A stretch of 64,000 nucleotides of DNA from Tabrizicola oligotrophica (GTDB lineage Bacteria; Pseudomonadota; Alphaproteobacteria; Rhodobacterales; Rhodobacteraceae): assembly GCF_011008935.1 (NCBI RefSeq), contig NZ_JAAIVJ010000008.1, positions 1 to 64,000 of the forward strand, written 5' to 3'. Below, in pieces: positions 38,784 to 48,442 of the stretch. Both the position numbers and the translations under genes were made by a program. The notes beneath the pieces are model-generated. The model saw only the letters and a list, made by a program, of their open reading frames with translations, ran no database searches and was not told where the DNA came from. The number at the start of each line of letters is the position of its first letter. The first letter of the stretch is position 1.

Positions 38784-39850
38784 ACGCCCCGCACCGCATC
38801 GCCGGCAAAGCGCACGATCTCATCCAGCCTGCCGTCCCCATCCAGCGTGTTCAACCGGAGGAACGCTTCGGCCGTGCCGTCGTAATAGCACCTGTCGATC
38901 TGGTCCGCCGTCTGCTCCAAAGCCTTGATCGAGCCCTGTTCAAGGTTGTTGACCTTGAGGTCGGACAGCTTGCGTTCAACCGGAGTGAAAAACGCCCCCG
39001 ACAGATCGCGCGGGGCGCGCGTGCCGCGTTCGGCGCGGTAGTAGAACGCCATCGGATGATGGGCGAAACTGTTCTGCTTGCCCTTCGGCGTGGTCTGGGC
39101 CAGCGCGCGCGCCAGCGCTTCGATGCCGCGCGTCGCCAGTTCGGCATCTCCCCCCAGATTCTCGACCAGCAGATCGCAGTTCACGCAGACATACTGGTAA
39201 TAGATGCCGGACCCGAAAGCGGTCTCGCCCAGATGGCCCGCGCCAGTGTCCTCGGCCTTGTTCAGGTCGTCGACCGCCGAATACCAGTCCTCTTCGGCAT
39301 GGGCGCTGTGGGTGGTGACGGCATGGGCGACCTGCACCGCCGCATCACGGTTGAAATCGGCGTCATCGGCCAGCATCCGGCCGAACATTGCAATATCCAC
39401 CGCCCCGTCGGCCCGCCGCAGCACCAGCTTTTTCAGGTCCTTGTCCTTGGGCAGGGTTTCGCCCGCCGCTGCCTTTTCCGCCAGATCCTCGGCAAGCTTC
39501 CATTCCTCGGGCGAGATGAAGGCCAAAGTTGTGGCCCTGGTGCCGTCCTGTTTGCCGAAAACCTCGGCAACGGTCCGCGCGGCCTCGACAGAAGCCTTTT
39601 CGGAATGCCCCCTGTTCACGAGATATTCCGACAGCCGCGACTGAAGCTGCTTGGTACGCGTGCCGATGTTTCCTGCAAGATCCAGCGCGAAAAAGCTGCT
39701 TTCGCGCAGCGCGCGCTTGACCGATTGCGACGACATTCGCAGCCGGGGCGCCCCGCCGATCACCGCCTGTTTCGGGCGGCCCTGATCGTCGCGGTTGGGG
39801 TTCGACGGGCCATAGCTGGTCAGCAGGTGGAATTGCACGAAGGTCGTCAT
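38780..39850 (-). CDS. cas7e: Cascade backbone subunit Cas7e (CasC)
   Basis: This 356-residue RAMP protein forms the backbone that wraps the crRNA spacer in repeated copies. The start MTTFVQFHLLTSYGPSNPNR and RMSSQSVKRALRES agree with the CT1975/CasC family. Length is normal. It overlaps cse2 and cas5e by 4 bp. Confidence 0.96.
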   Translation of the reverse strand: MTTFVQFHLLTSYGPSNPNRDDQGRPKQAVIGGAPRLRMSSQSVKRALRESSFFALDLAGNIGTRTKQLQSRLSEYLVNRGHSEKASVEAARTVAEVFGKQDGTRATTLAFISPEEWKLAEDLAEKAAAGETLPKDKDLKKLVLRRADGAVDIAMFGRMLADDADFNRDAAVQVAHAVTTHSAHAEEDWYSAVDDLNKAEDTGAGHLGETAFGSGIYYQYVCVNCDLLVENLGGDAELATRGIEALARALAQTTPKGKQNSFAHHPMAFYYRAERGTRAPRDLSGAFFTPVERKLSDLKVNNLEQGSIKALEQTADQIDRCYYDGTAEAFLRLNTLDGDGRLDEIVRFAGDAVRGV

Positions 39851-40368
39851 GCGGTCTTCTCCTCGGTCTCTTTGACGGGCGGCTCAATGGGGGCATCGGC
39901 CCCGAAATAATGGAAACACCAGCGCGGCCGGGCAGCCTCCCAGTTCAGAAGGTCAGCAGCCAGCGCGGCCAAGTTGCAGCGGTGATCGGCCATGTGGATG
40001 GCGCGGCGCAGGTGATCGGTCAGTTCGTCGCCCTCGGCGCGCATCAGGCGCTGGAAGCGAAAGGGTGACAGCACGGGCTCATCGCCCCCCAGCCGCCTGG
40101 CCAAGGTCTCACCGCCATGCTCGCGCACCTCGGCCAGCAGCATTGCCAGTTGCACGAGCCGCTCGGCCTGACCCGGGCCGATACCCAGCGCCTGCGCCAG
40201 ATCCTGCACCTTGGGTTCGCACAGCACCGCCAGTGGAGCCGCCCGCCGCAGCCGCGCGGCCAGCCCCCGGGCCGCCGGAATGTCGCGCGGCGCGATTTCG
40301 CGCGACCACCAGCCCAGCGCGATGGCGCCCGGCCCCTTGTCCCTGCCGCTCATGTCCCGCTCGCTCAT
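39847..40368 (-). CDS. cse2: Cascade small subunit Cse2 (CasB)
   Basis: This 173-residue, mostly helical protein is the Cascade small subunit (two copies) that stabilises target and displaced strands. Segments WWSREIAPRDIPAARGLAAR and FRFQRLMRAEGDELTDHLRR fit CasB. Four-base overlaps with cse1 and cas7e show translational coupling. Confidence 0.93.
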   Translation of the reverse strand: MSERDMSGRDKGPGAIALGWWSREIAPRDIPAARGLAARLRRAAPLAVLCEPKVQDLAQALGIGPGQAERLVQLAMLLAEVREHGGETLARRLGGDEPVLSPFRFQRLMRAEGDELTDHLRRAIHMADHRCNLAALAADLLNWEAARPRWCFHYFGADAPIEPPVKETEEKTA

Positions 40369-41825
40369 GCGGATTTCCCCTTCTTTTTCTCTGGCAGGGT
40401 CAGGCCCAGTGCCTCAAAGAGCGTCTTGCCCTGCTTGCCGTGCCCCGCGAAGGCGAGGCCAAGGAATTTGCGCGCGTTGACGAGGCGCGCAATCTGGTCG
40501 GTTTCGCGCTGGTCGATCCCCGGCACGGCCAGCGCATCAAACTGCGCCAGCGCCTGATTGCGCAGATCGGCCAGCCAGTCGGCGCGCGGGTCGCCCCCGG
40601 CGCGCAGAGTGTCGAGATGCGCCAGAAACCGCGCTTCGGTGGCGATGAAGAACGCCTCCCGCTCGGCCTCGTGCGCCTCGCCTGCGGCCAGGACCGGCTC
40701 CAGCGCACCGCGCAAGGCGACGCCTGCCGCCTCGGCGCCAAGGATCAGCGCGTTCAGGGCAACCGCCTCCTCGACCGTCAGATCAGGAAGCGGCGCCTGC
40801 GACAGGATGAAATCGCGTGGCTTCATGTTATCCATCGCCCAGCCGGCGACGATGACCTGCACCTCGCCGCCGCGTTGGCGGTAATCTTCCAGACAGCGGG
40901 CACGCTGGCTCAGATCACTGCCCGGCACATCGGCTACAACGCCTTGCCAGTTGCGATAGCCAAACCGCCCGGCGCGGGGATGTTTGGGCAAGAGCTCTGC
41001 CCCCTGTTTCATTCGGTAATAGGGGCTGAGCGGATGCACCCAGCCGGCGTAATTCGTGCCCCAGGGCTTTTGGATCACGCCGGTCACCCCCGCCGCGTCA
41101 GCGTGCAGCCGCAACCGGCGCGGCATGCCGAAAAACGCCTCGACGCCAAACAGCTGGCCATCCGGAGGCAGCACCTCAAGGCCCTTGTCGGAGACCCGCG
41201 TTGGCCGCATCCACGGCAGGTTGGCAGGGGCCGAGGGCGCGCCGCAAGGCATGTTGGCCCAGACCCGGCGCCACAAGCCGCCCTCGGGATCGACCAGCGT
41301 CACCAAGGGACCGCCGCCGCGCATCGAGGTGCGGTTTCCCGCTCCACCCGAAGGCGCAAAGGCCTGAAAGGTGTAAAGCGCCATCGCCGCGAGCGGCAGA
41401 TCCAGCCGGTCATAGCGGTCCCGATGCACCATCACATCGGCATTGTTGCGGGCGGTATTGGCCCCGGCACTGTCGATGAACAGCATGTCCGGCGGATTGG
41501 CCTCGCCCACCAGCGGCTCGAAGTCCTGCAGAAACAGCGGCCCCTCGCCCAGAAGGTTGAAAGCCGGGGCAAAGGGTTCCAGCCGGGCGCGCAGCCGCGC
41601 CGGGTCTGGCGCCAGCCGCGCCCGCCAGTCGCTGTCACTGGCGGGCGGATCGGCCATGAAGACCAGCCCGATCAAGAGTTCCAGACAGGCGATGTTCAGA
41701 TCTGGGCGCGGCCAATCCGGCGCGACAATCTCCGCCTCGGCCATCTGCCAGGGTGCGATGACCTGCCGCGATCCATCGGCACAGCGCACGGGAATCCATG
41801 GATCAACAATCAGATTAAGCGACAT
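40365..41825 (-). CDS. cse1: Cascade large subunit Cse1/Cas8e (CasA)
   Basis: This 486-residue protein recognises the PAM in target DNA and recruits Cas3. It begins MSLNLIVDPWIPVRCADGS, a typical CasA start, and contains ACLELLIGLVFMADPP and the helical C-terminal bundle. It starts 76 bp after cas3. The next gene cse2 overlaps it by 4 bp. Confidence 0.95.
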   Translation of the reverse strand: MSLNLIVDPWIPVRCADGSRQVIAPWQMAEAEIVAPDWPRPDLNIACLELLIGLVFMADPPASDSDWRARLAPDPARLRARLEPFAPAFNLLGEGPLFLQDFEPLVGEANPPDMLFIDSAGANTARNNADVMVHRDRYDRLDLPLAAMALYTFQAFAPSGGAGNRTSMRGGGPLVTLVDPEGGLWRRVWANMPCGAPSAPANLPWMRPTRVSDKGLEVLPPDGQLFGVEAFFGMPRRLRLHADAAGVTGVIQKPWGTNYAGWVHPLSPYYRMKQGAELLPKHPRAGRFGYRNWQGVVADVPGSDLSQRARCLEDYRQRGGEVQVIVAGWAMDNMKPRDFILSQAPLPDLTVEEAVALNALILGAEAAGVALRGALEPVLAAGEAHEAEREAFFIATEARFLAHLDTLRAGGDPRADWLADLRNQALAQFDALAVPGIDQRETDQIARLVNARKFLGLAFAGHGKQGKTLFEALGLTLPEKKKGKSA

Positions 41826-41901
41826 ATGAAACCCTTACTTCAATCCCAGATAGAAGACCGGAGTTGAAAACAAAAGTAAATGGGCCGTTTGACGCAGTGC
41901 C

Positions 41902-44403
41902 TCAGCCTTTCTCGCCAATCACCAGACCAAGCGCTTCATCATACCGCAAGCCCTCGCAGATCGTGCCGTCCTCTGCCACCGGACAGACCTGCACCTGACC
42001 TGCCCGCCACTCCGGCCAATCGCGGGTAATGGCGGCGATTTCGGGGGCGGACTGCTCGGGCAGCGCCAGCCGGTCAAGGCGGCGGCGGCTGGCCGAAACC
42101 TCGGACAGCGCCCAGGCCTCGACGCCGCATCCCGGCGCCCAAGGTCGCAAGGCACCGCTCTCGCGCCGCGCCAGCACGAGGGTACGGGTCTCTTCGCCCA
42201 AGCGGGTGGGATAGGTGGCATCATCCGCCCCCCTGCCCGCCCTGCGAAACCCGTCCTCCAAGCGGACAAGGTTCTGGATGGCATGGGTCCTGGCCGCCGC
42301 GTCCTTGCCTTGCGTCTCGGTTTCGGCGGGGATCAGGGCGTCGGGCACCGCTTCGGCATCTTCGCCATGCACCGCCTCGATCAGGGCGCGCAAACCGGCG
42401 GGGGCGTCGATCCGGCCTGCCGCAAACAGAACCCGCGCGCTGCGCCAGACATCGGCAACCGAATAGACAAAGGCACCCCCGCCCAACGTGCCGTGCAGCC
42501 AGCGTGCGTCCGGCACCGCCTCCGGGTCGGGCGACAGTACCTGCAGGACCGGCGCTGCAACCGGGCGCGCATCGGCAGGCCTGCGGTCCATATGCCGCCA
42601 AAGCCGCCCGGCCCGCTGGATCAGCGCTGCGACGGGGGCGATGTCGGACAGCATCACATCGAAGTCGAGATCGAGCGAGGCTTCCAGAACCTGCGTGCCC
42701 ACCAGAACATAACCCGTGCGCCCTGCACCGTCCTTGCCGACACGGGCCAGAACCTCGGACTCGATCCGCTTGCGGTCGTGCAAGGTGTAGCGGGCATGAA
42801 GCAAGCTGGCCTTGATGCCCCGCGCCCGCAAGGTGCCGACAGCCGCGATTGCGTCATCGACGGCATTTCGGACCCAAACGCAGGCCGCCCCCTGCGCGGC
42901 AGAGGCTGCAATGATATCAACCGCGGCCTCGGCACAGTCGATCCGCTGGATCGCTACTGGCCCTTTCAGCGTGCGTCCATCCCGGGCAAATTCGGTCACC
43001 GCCGCCGCCCCGGCGACGGTCAGCGCCGGATAGGCCGCCCCCGGCCCGGCGCCGCCATAAACCGCCAGAAGCCTTTCCCGCAAGGCCAGCGGCAGGGTCG
43101 CCGTCAGCAGGATCGCCGATCCGCCCGCTGCCCGGTGCATCTGCAAAAGCCGCTCAAGTTCGGTGGCGATATAGGGCTCTCCCATCTCGTGCACCTCGTC
43201 CACGATCAGGATCTTCGACGACAGCCCGAAATGGCGCAGACATTGGTGACGCACCGGCAGAACCGACAACAAGGCCTGATCGATCGTGCCAACCCCGACA
43301 TCGGCCAAGAGGGCGCGACGGCGCGATTCAGCCAGCCAACCGGTGCAACTCGGCGCATCCTCGCCCGCGGCCCCGCCCTCTACCAGATCACGGAACGTCA
43401 CCGACAGCCCCGCCCGGCCATGGGCAAGCGTCAGCGTCGGTGCATCAAACATCCGCCCGAGGATATCGCCTGCCCGGGCAAACATCGCATCCGCGGTCGC
43501 CATGGTCGGCAAGGCAAAGAAGATCCCCCGCCCTTTGCCCGCCAGCACCATGCGGTGCGCAAGCAGAAGCGCCGCCTCGGTCTTGCCCGCGCCGGTCTCG
43601 TCCTCGATCACAGCCAGCGCTGGCCCATCCGGCAACGGCAGATCACGACAAGCGGCCTGCATCGGGCGCAAGGCGAAATTGAACAGATCGCCGGGCTTGC
43701 CTCGGCAGCCGGCCAACCCGGCCCCGGCAACCGCCACAGCGGCGGTCTGGCGGGCCTTGGCCAGATACTCCGGCAGGGAGAGACCAAATGACTGGGGCTG
43801 GAACCACGCAGTATTTGACCCCACCCAATCGGCCGCCGCGCAAAACCCCGGAAGCCACCACGACAACGTCGTGGCCTGCTGATCGCTCAGACCCTCCAAC
43901 GATGCATCTGGCCAAAGGTCACAAAACGCTTCGATCACGGACGCGGCCGTCGCGTTGCCGCAGCCTATCGCCAGACGGGCCTTGTAACGCTCCATTGGCT
44001 CTCTGGGCGACAGAAATGTATCCCAAAGCACGCCCCGGTCTGAGGGCCGGCCATGATGCCCGGATACGGCAGCATAAAGCGCCAGCCTGACCTCAAAGCT
44101 CCCCGCGAGCCGTCGGGCCAGTCCAGTGTCATTCAAGAGCAGCAGAACCTCGGTCAATTCCCAGTGCCTGAAGGTCTGTGAGGCACCGGTCAGGATCATG
44201 TCACGAAAGCTCTCGCTGATCTTGCCCAGATCGTGCAGCGCAACCAGCAATATCAGCGCATCCCGCAACGGGGCGGGATGGCCGAAGGGAGCAATCAATC
44301 GTTCCGCCACGGCGGCCACGTCCAACATGTGATAAACGGCAGGATGCTCTGGCCCGCCTTCGGCCATAGCGCTCTTGCCGGGCCATTCGTGATAATCCTG
44401 CAT
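41902..44403 (-). CDS. cas3: CRISPR nuclease-helicase Cas3 (HD + DEXH)
   Basis: This 833-residue protein has an N-terminal HD nuclease domain (HDLGK at 57-61, GHHGRP at 115-120) and a C-terminal superfamily 2 helicase (Walker A EDETGAGKTE at 267-276, DEVH box at 402-405). It degrades targeted DNA after recruitment by Cascade. I use ATG 44403. A TTG six bases earlier is possible. The 76-bp gap to cse1 may hold a separate promoter. No frame break is seen. Confidence 0.95.
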   Translation of the reverse strand: MQDYHEWPGKSAMAEGGPEHPAVYHMLDVAAVAERLIAPFGHPAPLRDALILLVALHDLGKISESFRDMILTGASQTFRHWELTEVLLLLNDTGLARRLAGSFEVRLALYAAVSGHHGRPSDRGVLWDTFLSPREPMERYKARLAIGCGNATAASVIEAFCDLWPDASLEGLSDQQATTLSWWLPGFCAAADWVGSNTAWFQPQSFGLSLPEYLAKARQTAAVAVAGAGLAGCRGKPGDLFNFALRPMQAACRDLPLPDGPALAVIEDETGAGKTEAALLLAHRMVLAGKGRGIFFALPTMATADAMFARAGDILGRMFDAPTLTLAHGRAGLSVTFRDLVEGGAAGEDAPSCTGWLAESRRRALLADVGVGTIDQALLSVLPVRHQCLRHFGLSSKILIVDEVHEMGEPYIATELERLLQMHRAAGGSAILLTATLPLALRERLLAVYGGAGPGAAYPALTVAGAAAVTEFARDGRTLKGPVAIQRIDCAEAAVDIIAASAAQGAACVWVRNAVDDAIAAVGTLRARGIKASLLHARYTLHDRKRIESEVLARVGKDGAGRTGYVLVGTQVLEASLDLDFDVMLSDIAPVAALIQRAGRLWRHMDRRPADARPVAAPVLQVLSPDPEAVPDARWLHGTLGGGAFVYSVADVWRSARVLFAAGRIDAPAGLRALIEAVHGEDAEAVPDALIPAETETQGKDAAARTHAIQNLVRLEDGFRRAGRGADDATYPTRLGEETRTLVLARRESGALRPWAPGCGVEAWALSEVSASRRRLDRLALPEQSAPEIAAITRDWPEWRAGQVQVCPVAEDGTICEGLRYDEALGLVIGEKG

Positions 44404-44780
44404 CGCCAATTCGTCCCAAGTAACATTTCCATGCCCGCGACACCATGAGGTGAGCGGCGCACCAATTCAACTCGGCGGACCATGCTTTACACATTGCGGG
44501 GTGGTAAAGGCCGGTCACTGTCGAAACATCGAACCGCCCAGACCTCTCCTTCACGTTGACCACCACCGACAGCAGGCCCGCCGTCTGCCCCCCGCCTCGC
44601 AGATCGTCCCCATGCGCCGCGCAGTTTACACCGCCGGGCGTATCAGCGATAAGTCCGGGGAAAGCTTCGACCGTTTGGGCAGGTTTGCAGGGGTATCCAA
44701 GAAAAAAGCGGGTATCCTTGCGGGTATCAAGTGGAAACTCAAGGAAAGAAGCAAAACAAAAACAAACGGTTGTGTGAGAC
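44404..44780. other. Junction region between cas3 and trpG
   Basis: The 377 bp are upstream of both divergent genes, so promoters for cas3 and trpG should lie here. No gene is supported. The last 90 bp are clearly A-rich (AAGAAGCAAAACAAAAACAA, 44747-44766) and contain three GGGTATC repeats, listed separately. I regard it as the right end of the CRISPR island. Confidence 0.5.
44691..44728 (+). repeat. Three GGGTATC direct repeats
   Basis: GGGTATC occurs at 44691-44697, 44710-44716 and 44722-44728 (starts 19 and 12 bp apart). They lie 53-90 bp before the right 17-bp repeat, where arm-type binding sites of an integrase would be expected. The sequence resembles the GGGGTATC-rich ends I recall near P4-like integrases, but this was not checked. 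Confidence 0.6.
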
Positions 44781-44797
44781 ATGCTGCTTCTGATCGA
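44781..44797. repeat. Right copy of 17-bp direct repeat (start of trpG)
   Basis: The first 17 bp of the intact trpG are identical to 30865-30881. If an integrative element entered here, this is the right attachment site, and trpG was rebuilt with a new upstream region. Confidence 0.75.
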
Positions 44798-45368
44798 CAA
44801 CTACGACAGCTTTACCTACAATCTTGTGCATTATCTGGGCGAACTCGGCGCGGATGTGAAGGTGGTGCGCAATGACGCGCTGTCGGTGCAGGATGCGCTT
44901 GCGCTGCGCCCCGAGTTGATCGTGCTGTCGCCCGGCCCCTGCGATCCGGCGCAGGCCGGCATCTGCATTCCGCTGACCAAGGCCGCCGCCGCCGCCGATG
45001 TGCCGCTCCTTGGCGTCTGTCTTGGCCACCAGACCATTGGCGAGGCCTTTGGCGGCAATGTCGTGCGCTGCCATGAGATCGTGCATGGCAAGATGGGCGC
45101 CATGCACCATGAGGGCAAGGGCATGTTCCGCGGCCTGCCCTCGCCCTTCCTTGCCACCCGCTATCACTCGCTGATCGTCGACCGCGCCACCCTGCCCGAT
45201 TGCCTTGAAGTCACGGCCTGGCTTGAGGACGGCACCATCATGGGCCTGCGCCACCGCGAAAAGCTGATCGAGGGCGTGCAGTTTCACCCCGAAAGCATCG
45301 CTTCTGAACATGGCCACCAGCTTCTGAAGAACTTCCTTGACGCCGCGCGCGAACGGGTGCCGGCATGA
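44781..45368 (+). CDS. trpG: Anthranilate synthase component II (glutamine amidotransferase)
   Basis: This 195-residue class I amidotransferase supplies ammonia from glutamine to TrpE. The catalytic triad is visible: Cys80 in [15 protein letters not shown] and His169/Glu171 in GVQFHPESI. The start is fixed by [14 protein letters not shown]. Upstream there is no good Shine-Dalgarno (only GTGAGAC), whereas the orphan copy at 30865 has AAGG before it. It overlaps trpD by 4 bp. Its promoter now lies in the island junction. Confidence 0.97.
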   Translation: MLLLIDNYDSFTYNLVHYLGELGADVKVVRNDALSVQDALALRPELIVLSPGPCDPAQAGICIPLTKAAAAADVPLLGVCLGHQTIGEAFGGNVVRCHEIVHGKMGAMHHEGKGMFRGLPSPFLATRYHSLIVDRATLPDCLEVTAWLEDGTIMGLRHREKLIEGVQFHPESIASEHGHQLLKNFLDAARERVPA

Positions 45369-46393
45369 GTGACGTTCTCAAACCCCTGATCGGCATCGCC
45401 GCCACCCGCCCCCTGACCCGGGCCGAGGCCGAGGCCGCCTTTGGCGCGCTGTTCGAAGGCATGGCGACCCCGGCCCAGATGGGCGGCTTCCTGATGGCGC
45501 TGCGCACCCGCGGCGAGACGGTGGACGAATACGCCGCCGCCGCCTTCGTCATGCGCTCGAAATGCCATGCGGTGAAGGCGCCGGCGGGCGCGATGGACAT
45601 CGTCGGCACCGGCGGCGACGGCAAGGGCACGCTCAACATCTCGACCGCCACCGCCTTTGTCGTCGCGGGCGCCGGCGTGCCGGTGGCCAAGCATGGCAAC
45701 CGCAACCTGTCGTCGAAATCCGGCGCGGCCGATGCGCTGACCGAGATGGGCCTCAATGTCATGGTCGGCCCCGAGGTGGTGGAGCGCTGCCTTGCAGAGG
45801 CCGGCATCGGCTTCATGATGGCGCCGATGCACCACCCCGCCACCCGCCATGTCGCCCCGGTGCGGATGGAGCTTGGCACCCGGACGATCTTCAACATCCT
45901 CGGCCCGCTCACCAACCCCGCCGGGGTGAAACGGCAGTTGACCGGCGCGTTTTCCGCCGCGCTGATCCGCCCGATGGCTGAAACCCTGCGTGCCTTGGGG
46001 TCTGAAAAGGCCTGGCTGGTGCATGGCGGCGATGGCTCGGACGAGCTGTCGATCGTCGCCGCCTCGCCGGTCTGCGAGCTTGACGCCGGCGAGATCCGCG
46101 AGTTCACGGTGCATCCCGAAGACGCCGGCCTGCCCGCCTACCCGTTCGAGGCGATCCAGGGCGGCACCCCGGCGGAAAACGCCGTGGCCTTCCGCGCGCT
46201 TCTCGACGGCGCCAAGGGCGGCTTCCGCGATGCGGTGCTTCTCAATGCCGCCGCCGCGCTGGTGGTGGCGGACAAAGCGAAGACCCTGAAGGAAGGCGTT
46301 GAAATCGCCCGCGAAAGCCTGGATTCCGGCAAGGCCAAGGCCAAGATCGAGGCGCTGGCCCGGATCACCCACGCCCCGGTCGCGCATGGCTGA
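45365..46393 (+). CDS. trpD: Anthranilate phosphoribosyltransferase
   Basis: This 342-residue enzyme couples anthranilate to PRPP in tryptophan synthesis. The PRPP loop [14 protein letters not shown] and the segment [20 protein letters not shown] are the family signatures. It overlaps trpG by 4 bp and ung by 8 bp. No anomaly seen. Confidence 0.97.
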   Translation: MSDVLKPLIGIAATRPLTRAEAEAAFGALFEGMATPAQMGGFLMALRTRGETVDEYAAAAFVMRSKCHAVKAPAGAMDIVGTGGDGKGTLNISTATAFVVAGAGVPVAKHGNRNLSSKSGAADALTEMGLNVMVGPEVVERCLAEAGIGFMMAPMHHPATRHVAPVRMELGTRTIFNILGPLTNPAGVKRQLTGAFSAALIRPMAETLRALGSEKAWLVHGGDGSDELSIVAASPVCELDAGEIREFTVHPEDAGLPAYPFEAIQGGTPAENAVAFRALLDGAKGGFRDAVLLNAAAALVVADKAKTLKEGVEIARESLDSGKAKAKIEALARITHAPVAHG

Positions 46394-47030
46394 GATCCCG
46401 GCCCCGCCCGAGAGCTGGGCCGACCTGCCGTTCTTTGCCGCCGACTGGCCCGCCCTTGCCACCCGCCTTGCCACCGCGCCGGGCTGGCAACCCGCCGACC
46501 CGTTCCGCGCCCTGCGCCTGACGCCGCGCGGGCAAACCCGGGTGGTGATCCTTGGCCAAGACCCCTACTCCACGCCGGGCCGCGCCACCGGGCTGGCGTT
46601 TTCCTTCCCGCCGGGCGAACGGCCACGGCATTCGCTGCACAACATCCTCGCCGAGCTTGCCGCCGACACCGGCCAGAGCAAGGCCGATGGCGACCTGACC
46701 GGCTGGGCGACCCAAGGCGTTCTCCTCCTCAACACCGTCCTCACCGTGCCCCTGAACGCCGCCAATGGCCACAAGGGCTGGGGCTGGGAGCCGCTTGTGG
46801 CGCAAATCCTCACCGCCCTTGCCGACGACGGGCCAAAGGCCTTCATCCTCTGGGGCGCCCCGGCGCAAAAGCTCTGCGCCCGCCTGCCCCGCACTGGCCA
46901 CCTGTTCCTGACCGCCCCCCATCCCTCGCCGCTCTCCGCCCATCGCGGCTTTTTCGGCTCGCGCCCCTTCAGCGCCGTCAACCGCTGGCTCGCCGCCCGC
47001 GGCGAGCAGCCCGTCGACTGGTCCGCGTAA
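46386..47030 (+). CDS. ung: Uracil-DNA glycosylase (family 1)
   Basis: This 214-residue base-excision repair enzyme removes uracil from DNA. The catalytic Asp59 is in [10 protein letters not shown], and the DNA-binding loop is [18 protein letters not shown]. The start ATG 46386 overlaps the trpD stop by 8 bp. It is inserted between trpD and trpC, which has no obvious pathway link. Confidence 0.95.
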   Translation: MAEIPAPPESWADLPFFAADWPALATRLATAPGWQPADPFRALRLTPRGQTRVVILGQDPYSTPGRATGLAFSFPPGERPRHSLHNILAELAADTGQSKADGDLTGWATQGVLLLNTVLTVPLNAANGHKGWGWEPLVAQILTALADDGPKAFILWGAPAQKLCARLPRTGHLFLTAPHPSPLSAHRGFFGSRPFSAVNRWLAARGEQPVDWSA

Positions 47031-47078
47031 GGCTTCCCTTCGCTGCCCGGCCGCGCTAGACCCAAGACAACGCCAGCC

Positions 47079-47130
47079 TTTCATACTGGCTGAAATATCC
47101 CACGGGGGTCCGGGGGTGTGAAACCCCCGG
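47079..47130 (+). repeat. Dispersed intergenic repeat, copy 2
   Basis: The copy starts TTTCATACTGGCTGAAATAT and ends in the hairpin GGGGGT-GTGAA-ACCCCC. It lies about 50 bp after ung and 24 bp before trpC. A hairpin here could reduce read-through into trpC or protect the upstream mRNA end. Confidence 0.85.
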
Positions 47131-47153
47131 GGCGCCAGCCAAGAGGAAACCCG

Positions 47154-47966
47154 ATGTCGACCATTCTTGACCGGATCAAGTCCTACAAGCTCGAGGAGGT
47201 CGCCACGCGGAAGGCCGCCCGGCCGCTCGCCGCGGTCGAGGATGCGGCCAAGGCCGCCCCCGCCCCGCGCGGCTTTGCCCGTGCGCTGACCGAAGCGGCG
47301 GCGCAAGGCTACGGGCTGATTGCCGAAATCAAGAAGGCCAGCCCCTCCAAGGGCCTGATCCGCGCCGATTTCGACCCGCCGGCGCTGGCCCGCGCCTATG
47401 AGGCCGGTGGCGCCACCTGCCTTTCGGTGCTGACCGACACCCCGTCGTTTCAGGGCGAGGACAGCTTTCTTGTCGCCGCGCATGATGCGGTGAAACTTCC
47501 CTGCCTGCGCAAGGATTTCCTCTACGACACCTATCAGGTGACCGAGGCGCGGGCGCTGTCGGCCGATTGCATCCTCATCATCATGGCCTCGGTCAGCGAC
47601 CAACAGGCGCAAGAGCTGGAGGCCGCCGCCTTCGCCCTTGGCATGGATGTGCTGATCGAGGTGCATGACCGGGCCGAGCTTGACCGCGCGACGCAGTTGA
47701 AATCGCCGCTGATCGGCATCAACAACCGCAACCTGCACACCTTCGAAGTCACGCTCGACACCACGCGGCAGCTTGCCCGCCATGTGCCGGAGGACCGGCT
47801 GATCGTCTCGGAATCCGGGCTTTTCACCCCCGCCGATCTGGCCGATGTCGCCGCCTATGGCGCGCGCTGCTTCCTGATCGGCGAGGCGCTGATGCGGCAG
47901 GCCGACGTGACCGCCGCCACCCGCGCCATCCTGTCCCGGCCGCTGACCTCGGAGAACGGCGCATGA
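47154..47966 (+). CDS. trpC: Indole-3-glycerol phosphate synthase
   Basis: This 270-residue TIM-barrel enzyme closes the indole ring of tryptophan. Catalytic Lys and Glu residues are in [25 protein letters not shown] and IVSESGLF. The start is ATG 47154 ([15 protein letters not shown]) with AGAGGAAAC upstream. It overlaps moaC by 4 bp. Unlike some relatives it is not fused to TrpF. Confidence 0.96.
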   Translation: MSTILDRIKSYKLEEVATRKAARPLAAVEDAAKAAPAPRGFARALTEAAAQGYGLIAEIKKASPSKGLIRADFDPPALARAYEAGGATCLSVLTDTPSFQGEDSFLVAAHDAVKLPCLRKDFLYDTYQVTEARALSADCILIIMASVSDQQAQELEAAAFALGMDVLIEVHDRAELDRATQLKSPLIGINNRNLHTFEVTLDTTRQLARHVPEDRLIVSESGLFTPADLADVAAYGARCFLIGEALMRQADVTAATRAILSRPLTSENGA

Positions 47967-48442
47967 GCGGCCTCACCCATTTCGACGATCAGGGTCAGGC
48001 CCATATGGTCGATGTGTCCGGCAAGCCCGTGACGGCGCGCGTCGCGGTGGCGCGGGGCCATGTGGTGATGTCGGCCGAGACGCTGGCGCTTGTCACCTCT
48101 GGCGCCGCGAAGAAGGGCGATGTCCTGGGCGTGGCGCGGCTGGCCGGCATCATGGGCGCGAAAAAGACTGCCGATCTGATCCCGCTCTGCCACCCCCTGC
48201 CGATCACCAAGGTCGCGGTCGAGCTGACCCCCGACGCCAGCCTGCCCGGCATCGTCGTCGAGGCGACGGTGAAGACCGGCGGTCAGACCGGAGTGGAGAT
48301 GGAGGCGCTGACTGCCGTCTCGGTGGCCTGCCTGACGATCTACGACATGGTCAAGGCGGTGGAAAAATCCATGCGGATCGAAGGCATCCGCCTGATCCTG
48401 AAAGACGGCGGCAAGTCCGGCCGGTTTGAGGCACAGGAATGA
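47963..48442 (+). CDS. moaC: Cyclic pyranopterin monophosphate synthase MoaC
   Basis: This 159-residue hexameric enzyme converts the MoaA product to cyclic pyranopterin phosphate in molybdenum cofactor synthesis. [13 protein letters not shown] and [20 protein letters not shown] carry the family active-site residues. The gene overlaps trpC and moeA by 4 bp each. Confidence 0.96.
   Translation: MSGLTHFDDQGQAHMVDVSGKPVTARVAVARGHVVMSAETLALVTSGAAKKGDVLGVARLAGIMGAKKTADLIPLCHPLPITKVAVELTPDASLPGIVVEATVKTGGQTGVEMEALTAVSVACLTIYDMVKAVEKSMRIEGIRLILKDGGKSGRFEAQE

Noticed and set aside
44450-44875. A plus-strand frame that could have been an integrase fragment
   Set aside because: Its product has no recombinase motif, and it runs out of frame into trpG.
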